A DNA stretch of 64,000 bases. Origin: Hydrangea macrophylla (taxonomy: Eukaryota; Streptophyta; Magnoliopsida; Cornales; Hydrangeaceae). Below are positions 57,807-64,000 of the stretch, in pieces (within the stretch, counting starts at the first letter, position 1; each line of letters begins with the position of its first letter). The notes beneath the pieces are model-generated. The model ran no database searches. It was not told the origin of the DNA and worked only from the letters and a program-made list of their open reading frames with translations. The stretch is from the NCBI GenBank assembly GCA_033977485.1, contig CM066988.1, positions 52,017,649 through 52,081,648 on the forward strand, read 5' to 3'. The translations under genes and the position numbers were made by a program.

Positions 57807-58554
57807 ACTGGATCAATTAATGGCTGTAATTAATATAGGTCCATTGGTTTGGCATAAATGTTACTGTATTACATAATTGGTTGATACTATTGACGAGAAT
57901 ATATATGATCAACCCCACTGGAGATGGTGTCTCTCTTTTATGCTTCACTTTAAAGAGCGATCACTTTCTTTGCAAAAAAAATTCCAAGAGCTATCACTTT
58001 CTTTGAGAAAAAAAAAATTCTCCACCTTCCATTTCAGTTTCCAAACACAGGCATGTGCTAGGAATGTCACATATTGATGCAGTGCGCATAGCAGATGGCT
58101 ACTATTGGAATCGCTTCATTGTTAAGCACAATTTCTGGTGAAAAAAAAAATAAAAATTCCGTTTGAAGGGGTTTTCGGCATGTTTTGGAAAGTTTTGTTT
58201 TGGCAATTTCTCATAGACAAAGATTCCGATTTGGGTTGAAAGTAGTGTCATTTTCAGGAAATTATCATTTTGGAATTTGTTCAATTAAATCATTTTTGAT
58301 AATGTTTTATGTTTTCTCTTTTCTAGTTGAATTAAGGTTTCCAAACTCTTAAAATACGGACATCGTAAATGTTTTTCGGTGTCAAATCCTGATTAATGAA
58401 TAGCAATTCTCTTTTGAGATTCATCTTTTTGGAACCCACTGGATATTAACAATTATTATCAACAACTTAGCAAGGCCTTTGTTCCTGGAACTAAATCAAG
58501 GAAGACCATGAACTATACGATGTGTTGTCCAAAGTATATGTTTTTGTTAGAGAC

Positions 58555-59062
58555 AAGAGAATTAGAGAAATGGATAATTGTATTCGATATGATCTCATGT
58601 ATATATATACTGTTATTGAGAAGAAAATAAAAGGAAAGAGTATTATGGGAAATAAGGAATTAAATCCCTTAATTCCAACACACCCCCTCAAGGTGGAGTG
58701 AATATATCGACGAGCCCTAACTCGCAAAGAGATGACTGCAGAAGGCCAAGACCAATAGACTTAGTGAACATATCGGCAGTTTGTTCACGTGAGGCAACAA
58801 AGCTCGGCCAGATAACTCCAGACTGAACTTTTTCACGAATAAAATAAATATCAACTTCAATGTGCTTCGTTCTCTCATGAAGAACAGAATCAGATGATAG
58901 TATGATAGCCATAAATAAGACATAAAATAAGACATAAAATAAGGAATAAAATAAAAGGAAAGATAATAATGGAAAACAAAGACTAATAAATACCAATAAA
59001 GGTGGTAAACATAATCCATAAATAAGACATAAAATAAGGAATAAAATCCCTTAATTCCAACA
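58555..59062 (-). mobile_element. Internally deleted copia with very short LTR (Ale-like)
   Basis: Minus orientation. The 5' LTR start TGTTGGAATTAAGGG is at 59062, followed by decayed LTR/leader with GACATAAAATAAGG repeats. The RNase H C-terminal tail is at about 58895-58690 (HERTKHIEVDIYF, REKVQSGVI, EQTADMFTKSIG). A purine tract CACCTTGAGGGGG precedes the 3' LTR at 58681-58555 (127 bp, TGTTGGAATT to CTCTAACA). Gag, PR, IN and most of RT are missing. A matching 5-base TSD is not seen. Confidence 0.75.
58690..58900 (-). pseudogene. Copia RNase H C-terminal fragment
   Basis: About 70 residues at the end of a copia polyprotein, beginning at HERTKHIEVD and ending in CELGLVDIFTPP just before the purine tract. 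This region normally closes RNase H in the Ale/Retrofit group. Confidence 0.8.
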
Positions 59063-59130
59063 AACTATAATCTCACTTAAACTATACATTGTGCATGTCC
59101 AAAATGTATATATCTTAGTTGATTTTCTCA

Positions 59131-59152
59131 TATATATATATATATATATATT
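59131..59152. repeat. (TA)n microsatellite
   Basis: About ten TA units. Confidence 0.9.
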
Positions 59153-59491
59153 TCTCTCTACTAAGATCCAAGTTTTGTAAATAACGTCTAATATAGGAAG
59201 GAAGTTGCATGGAAAATGATCTAGAAAGTGATTTCTTAATTTGGATGATTTAATGATAGTTTTTGTCTTGTGGGGGAATCAATTTGCCACGCCATTAATT
59301 GCTTTAGCTATAGAATTACACAGATTTGCTTCAGCTCAACTTTTGAGTCTGGTTCAAGCTTGGTGCCATGTATTTCATGTAAGAATTTAATTGATAAAAA
59401 CTATCATGCGGAAATAGCTTAAATTGTCAAAATCTTGAATATGACACACCTTAAGAAATCAAATATAATTTCACATACCATTATTTGCCAT

Positions 59492-59926
59492 TGAAATTGG
59501 TAGAGAAGGAATTAGAACCCCTTAGATTAAACTTTATTCTAGGCTTCACCTTCTTCTCTCCGTCTCTCAATTATGCACACCCTTATTTCTATAATTGATT
59601 GAGGTTAACTTTCAAGGGATAGAGTGTACCTTTTATAGAGTAGAGAATAGGGTCTATTAATGACTGTCACAATGACGGTATTGGAATATGTAATGACTTT
59701 CATAATTACTGAATATGAAAAGTCCCTTATTTAATAATTGTTAAAAGATGAACCATTCAATTATTGGTTTTCTCAATAATTAATAACGTATATCTTTTAT
59801 ATATATATACATGTATATTAATTGGGAAAATGTTCTATTATCTACATAGTTAGTGGAGTCCAACTAACATAGAAGGCTAGTGGGCCACATTTAATAGGAC
59901 TTCTAAAAGTCACATAGGAATTTACA
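59492..59926 (-). repeat. Copia-2 3' LTR (boundaries inferred)
   Basis: The minus-strand start TGTAAATTCC follows the purine-rich ATTAAGTGGGACAA; the inferred end is CCAATTTCA. A TATA box CTCTATAAAAGG lies at about 59630-59641. The other LTR is not in the window, so ends are not confirmed. Confidence 0.65.
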
Positions 59927-60460
59927 TTGTCCCACTTAATCCACTAGACCGATTATGATATTTGACTTAGTTGGATTCCACATATAAAACTTTAATATGT
60001 GATCACAAATTTCCGAAATTAGCCAATACGTCCAAACTTTTAGTTACTATCATACTAAGACTAGCATAGACTATCAATGTGAGTCATAGCGGTTGTACAA
60101 CATTTGTGTTGCATTCCCTTCCATGCACCACGCCATTAATAACCTGTACTAACCTTAGTCTATTATTCTGTAATGCTCATGTAATGTGTCTTGTTAAGGC
60201 ATTCCATCTTTATCAAACAATAAAACATAAATTGTGCACACATAATTGAAAACAGGAAATAAACAGAAACAAACTTTAATTACGCATAAGTGTCAATTAC
60301 ACTACAACTGAAATGTCCATCATTTACATCATTGATTACTCAAAAGACCCATCCTTACAACATGTTCCTTATATGTTTTTGGAGGTAATCCCTTAGTCAA
60401 TGGATCTGCAATCATAAGAGTAGTGCTCGAATTTTCAATTGACACTTGATGTTTCTGGAC
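59927..60460 (-). other. Copia-2 polyprotein tail and 3' untranslated region
   Basis: The end of the polyprotein (a MIADPLTKGLP-like tail, about 60420-60355) is followed by about 430 bases of noncoding internal sequence before the purine tract. Confidence 0.65.
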
Positions 60461-61980
60461 TCATTCTCTAACAAACAAGTACTTAAGTTCCATGTGCTTG
60501 GAACCACTAGAATACTTTCCATTCTTAGAGAAGAAAACTGCTACGGTATTGTCATAATAAATTTTCAGCGGCTTGGCAATAGAGTCAACAACACCAAGTC
60601 CAAAAATGAAATTCCGCAACCATAAAGCATGACTCGTGGCCTCAAAACATGCCACGAAATCGGCCTCCATCGTGGATGAAGCAATAATGGACTGCTTCGC
60701 GCTTTTCCACGAGATTGCTCCACCAGCTAGCAGAAACACAAAGCCTGATGTGGACTTTCTGCTATCTAAGCAACCACCAAAATCCGAGTCTGAGTACCCG
60801 ATCACTTCTAACTAATCTGGTCTCCTATATGTGAGCATATAATCCTTCGTACCTTGAAGATATCGCATAACGTTCTTCCCTACTTTCCAATGTCACATTC
60901 CTGGATTACTTTGATAGCTACCTAACATTATAACTGCAAAGCCAATATCCTGTCTAGTACAAGTCTGAGCACACATTAAGCTCCCTCACAGCAAATGCAT
61001 ATGGAATTTCTTCATTTGTTCCTTTTCTAAGTCATTCCTAGGGCACTGACTTTCATTTAACTTGTCACCTTTCATGATAGGTGCATCACTGGCTGAACAC
61101 AACTGCATATTAAATCTTTCCAAGACTCGATTGATATAACCTTTCTGAGACAGTCCTAGTAATCCTCGAGATCGATCCCTAAAGATCTATACGCCAATGA
61201 CATAGGATGCCTCACCCATATCAACCATCTTAAAGCACTTAAAAAGATACTCCTTAGTTTCGTGCAACAAACCAAGATCACTACTGGCTAACAAAATATC
61301 ATCCACATATAGGGCTTAAAAGATAAACTTGCTCCTACTGATCTTTAGATAAATACACTAATCAATAGTGTTTTTCTTAAATCCAAAAGTAGTAATGGTA
61401 TTATTAAACCTTATATACCATTACCTGGAAGCTTATTTAAGACCGTAAATGGATTTCTTTAATTTGCAAGCCAAATGTTCTTTTCCTTTATTTATGAACC
61501 CTTCAGGTTGTTACATGTAGATATCCTCATCCAAATCTCCATTCAAAAATGCAGTTTTCACATCCATCTGATGTAACTCTAGATCATAATGAGCTAAAAG
61601 TGCCATGATAATTCCCAATAAGTCCTTCTTAGATACCGAAGAGAAGGTTTCTCTATAATCAATGCCCTCTTTTTGAGTGAAATCTTTAGCCATAAGTCTG
61701 GCCTTATATCTTTCAATATTGCCTTTAGCATTGCACTTGGTTTTAAAGACCCATTTACAGCCGCCTTTCTTACAATTATTAGGCAATTCAACGAGATTCC
61801 AGACACCATTCTGGTCCATCGATTTCAACTCTTCATTCATAGCATCGATCCATTTACTAGAATTATCACTTTCTATGGCTTGTGAAAATGAAATCGAATC
61901 CTTATTAATCCCAATATCAAAATTAGATTCTTATAGATACACCACATAATCATCTGAAATAGCAGGTTTCCTTTCCCTCT
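60461..61980 (-). pseudogene. Copia-2 reverse transcriptase and RNase H
   Basis: RT N-terminal block CKWVFKTKCNAKGNIERYKA (about 61763), [28 protein letters not shown] (about 61560) and catalytic Y-V-D-D at 61298-61309. RNase H follows with GYSDSDFGGCLDSRKSTSGF (about 60800-60740), SSTMEADFVA, and a D-N-T-V-A-V segment. At least six stops occur in between, for example near 61509, 61434, 61317 and 60812, with further small shifts. Confidence 0.88.
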
Positions 61981-62371
61981 GAGATTTCCTCAGAACTGAC
62001 GGTTGTGGTGGTACAACATTATTTTCAATGGAAACATCCTCATGAAGTGGTGAATCATTTCCATTATGTTGTTCATTTCCCTAAATTGGTTGAATAGCTT
62101 AAGGAACAACAATTTCTTGAGGAGGAAAGGATAGTGGGATATCCACTCTTAATTCCTCAAGATTAACCCTTCTTGATTCATCACTCCCACTAACTTCGCT
62201 ATTCTCTAAGAATCTGGCACTACTGGTTTCCACAATCCTCATACTATGGTTAGGATAATAAAATTTGTACCCTTTGGACTTATTTGGATAACCAATGAAA
62301 TATCCAGATATAGTCCTTGAATCTAACTTTTTCTCATGTGGGTTGAAGATCCTTGCTTCTGCTGGACAACC

Positions 62372-62973
62372 TTAAACATATAAATGTCTCAAACTAGGCT
62401 TCCTACCAGTCCACAACTCGAAAGGAGTTGTTGGGACAACCTTACTAGGAACCCTGTTCAAGATATACATTGCAGTCTTTAATGCTTCACCCCATAATGA
62501 ATCAAGTACAGTTAAAAAACTCATTATACTCCTAACCCAATCCGAAAGTGTACGATTACGCCTTTCAGCAACTCCATTCTGTTGTGGCATACCTAGCATT
62601 GTGTATTGAGCACAAATACCATGCTTTTCAAGAAATTTGGCAAATGGACCAGGATTTCGTCATGTCTCATCATATCTACCGTAGAACTCACCACCTTGAT
62701 CAGATCTAACTATTTCAACCTTTCTATCTAATTGCCTCTCGACCTTAATAATGAACACCTCAAGGATGTCAACGGCGTGAGACTTTTCATGTAATAAATA
62801 TACATAACCATAGCGAGAAAAATCATTATAAAGGTTTTATAGTACCTCTCTCTAGCAAAACATGGAATGGAGAGTGGTCCACAAATATCTGTATGAATTA
62901 TCTCAAGAAGCTTAGTACTTATTGTGGCACCTTTCTTAGTATGTTTGGTTTGCTTTCCCTTAATGCCACACAC
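62372..62973 (-). pseudogene. Copia-2 integrase
   Basis: The pre-core segment GKQTKHTKKGATIS and LEIIHTDICGP (about 62955-62885) is followed by a frameshift that destroys the F-I-D-D region. The conserved PQQNGVAERRNRTL segment with the last catalytic glutamate is at about 62585-62545, and the GxKP/LRHLYV tail is near 62400-62375. Confidence 0.88.
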
Positions 62974-63098
62974 ACTTGAAAATCAGTGAAGTCTAGGTGA
63001 TCCAAAATCCCAGTCTTTACCAATCTCTCAATTCTATCCTTGGAGATATGCCCCAGTCTTTTATGCCACAAGATTGAAGAGTTTTCATTAATTAGACC

Positions 63099-64000
63099 TC
63101 ATTTTGAACCAACATTCGAATGCAGGACTATTAAAGATTGTGCAAACTCATGATTCATGGAAATTTTATATAAACCATCACATAAAATTCCAAAACCAAC
63201 CATAATAGAGTTAAACATTAAACTGAGTTTCGCACAACCAAATAAAATAGAATATCCAGCAACATCTAATCTGGATAGAGAAACCAAATTCCTAGAAATC
63301 GAAGGTATATAAAATGTGTCCATAAGATCCATCTGATGACCCGTCTCCAAGAGTAGGCGGTAGGTTCCAACAGCTACCACTTCCGCTTTGAGACGGTTTC
63401 CCATATAGAAAAATCGCTCACTTTCTTTCGGGTTTCGGGTTATAAGGAATCCTTGTATTGAATTTGTTATGTGAGTTGAGGCCCCAGAGTTAATCCACCA
63501 AGTATTAGAAGGAGCTTCAGCAAGATTTGATTCATAACATACAAAAGAAAGATTGATACCTCTCTTTTCGATCCAAGCTTTATGCTTGCTGTCGTCCTTC
63601 TTCACATGTCCTTTCTTGCCACAAAAATAACATGTAACAATAAACTTTCCATGGCCCTGGCTACTTTTACCAGGTCCATCTCCTTTCTTTGGTGGAATCT
63701 TCTTTCCTTTCACAAACTTTTCTTTCTTTTTAGCTTCATGAGTCACAACCAGCACAGAGTGGGGTCCTTCTTGCCTTAATCTTATTTCCTCTTGAATACA
63801 CATACTAGTCAGCTCATTCAATTTCCACTTATCTTTATGAGTATTATAGTGAATTTTGAATGGGCCGAACTGAGAAGGGAGTGAGTTGAGAATAAACTGT
63901 ACTAAGAAGGATTCATCCACTTGCATTCCTAGTACTCCTAATTTTGCAACTTTGTCAGTCATATAGAGGATACATTCTTGAACTCCTCTATAACCATCAT
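63099..64000 (-). pseudogene. Copia-2 gag and protease (5' end outside window)
   Basis: Gag C-terminal half with LNSLPSQFGPFKIHYNTHKD (about 63880-63820). The zinc knuckle reads C-Y-F-C-G-K-K-G-H-V-K-K-D-D (about 63634-63593), so its last cysteine is lost. The protease active site reads W-W-I-N-S-G-A-S-T-H-I (about 63503-63471), with asparagine where the catalytic aspartate belongs. The frame breaks near 63963 and again at 63099. Confidence 0.9.

Larger units (their letters stand above)
56009..64000 (+). other. ABCB intron 1, at least 8 kb
   Basis: From the GT donor at 56009 no ABCB coding sequence is found to the window end. The intron holds a T-rich tract (56035-56110), a hAT MITE, a copia remnant and Copia-2. 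56110-57376 and 57815-58554 hold nothing I recognise. Confidence 0.6.
59492..64000 (-). mobile_element. Copia-2: Ty1/copia element running off the right edge
   Basis: Minus orientation. 3' LTR at 59492-59926, RNase H 60461-60805, RT about 61100-61840, integrase 62372-62973, gag/PR 63099-64000 and beyond. Its 5' end is outside the window. It lies in ABCB intron 1, antisense to the gene. Confidence 0.9.

Noticed and set aside
58021..58090. Possible ABCB exon 2 after TTTCAG
   Set aside because: Translation in all frames after this acceptor-like site gives no ABCB transmembrane sequence.

Overview
This is nuclear DNA of a flowering plant, probably a eudicot. It is AT-rich, dominated by Ty3/gypsy and Ty1/copia LTR retrotransposons, a plant RTE-clade LINE, a tRNA-type SINE and hAT-like MITEs. 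One recognisable host gene begins in it: exon 1 of an ABCB (P-glycoprotein/MDR-type) transporter at 55784. Species cannot be named from the sequence. Element names used here are local labels.

Layout. 1-8832: a decayed plus-strand Ty3 chromovirus-type gag-pol (Ty3-1) with its 2.8-kb right LTR. Its gag is cut by a related LTR lying in the opposite orientation (1-2233). 8833-10437: a mosaic of LTR fragments carrying palindrome arrays and minisatellites. 10438 to about 43130: one large nest. Working inward, the gag-only remnant Ty3-C (minus) holds solo LTR Tat-LTR3 (minus, TSD GGTAC). That LTR holds a near full-length RTE LINE (minus, four pieces totalling about 3.2 kb, TSD TACATATA). The LINE holds Tat-LTR1 (TSD CATAT), Tat-LTR2 (TSD CCACT/CCGCT) and Copia-1 (TSD GATTC). 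Copia-1 carries in its 3' LTR the young chromovirus Ty3-A (TSD GTTTC). That is five nested levels, and every insertion except the outermost has both target-site duplications visible.

43130-55783: unassigned sequence with a SINE (17-bp TSD), a 175-bp tandem duplication, and an AGGGGTG-ended hAT-like repeat split by a second chromovirus, Ty3-B (46089-54948, TSD GGGTG). Ty3-B ends 0.84 kb upstream of the ABCB start codon. 55784-64000: ABCB exon 1, then an intron of at least 8 kb containing a hAT MITE with 8-bp TSD, an internally deleted copia with a 127-bp LTR, and Copia-2 (minus), which runs off the right edge.

All retroelement polyproteins here are broken. Ty3-A is the least damaged: one 1,506-codon frame with only two internal TGA codons. 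Most nonsense codons can be explained by C-to-T or G-to-A changes, as expected of methylated repeats. The most unusual pattern is that LTRs of several different families each carry a cluster of short perfect palindromes. The sequence differs by family (CAGTCGACTG, CAATCGATTG, CTCGCGCGAG, AGTGCCGCnGCGGCACT), but palindromy and clustering are shared. I have not recognised this as a described feature and flag it as the main candidate for follow-up.
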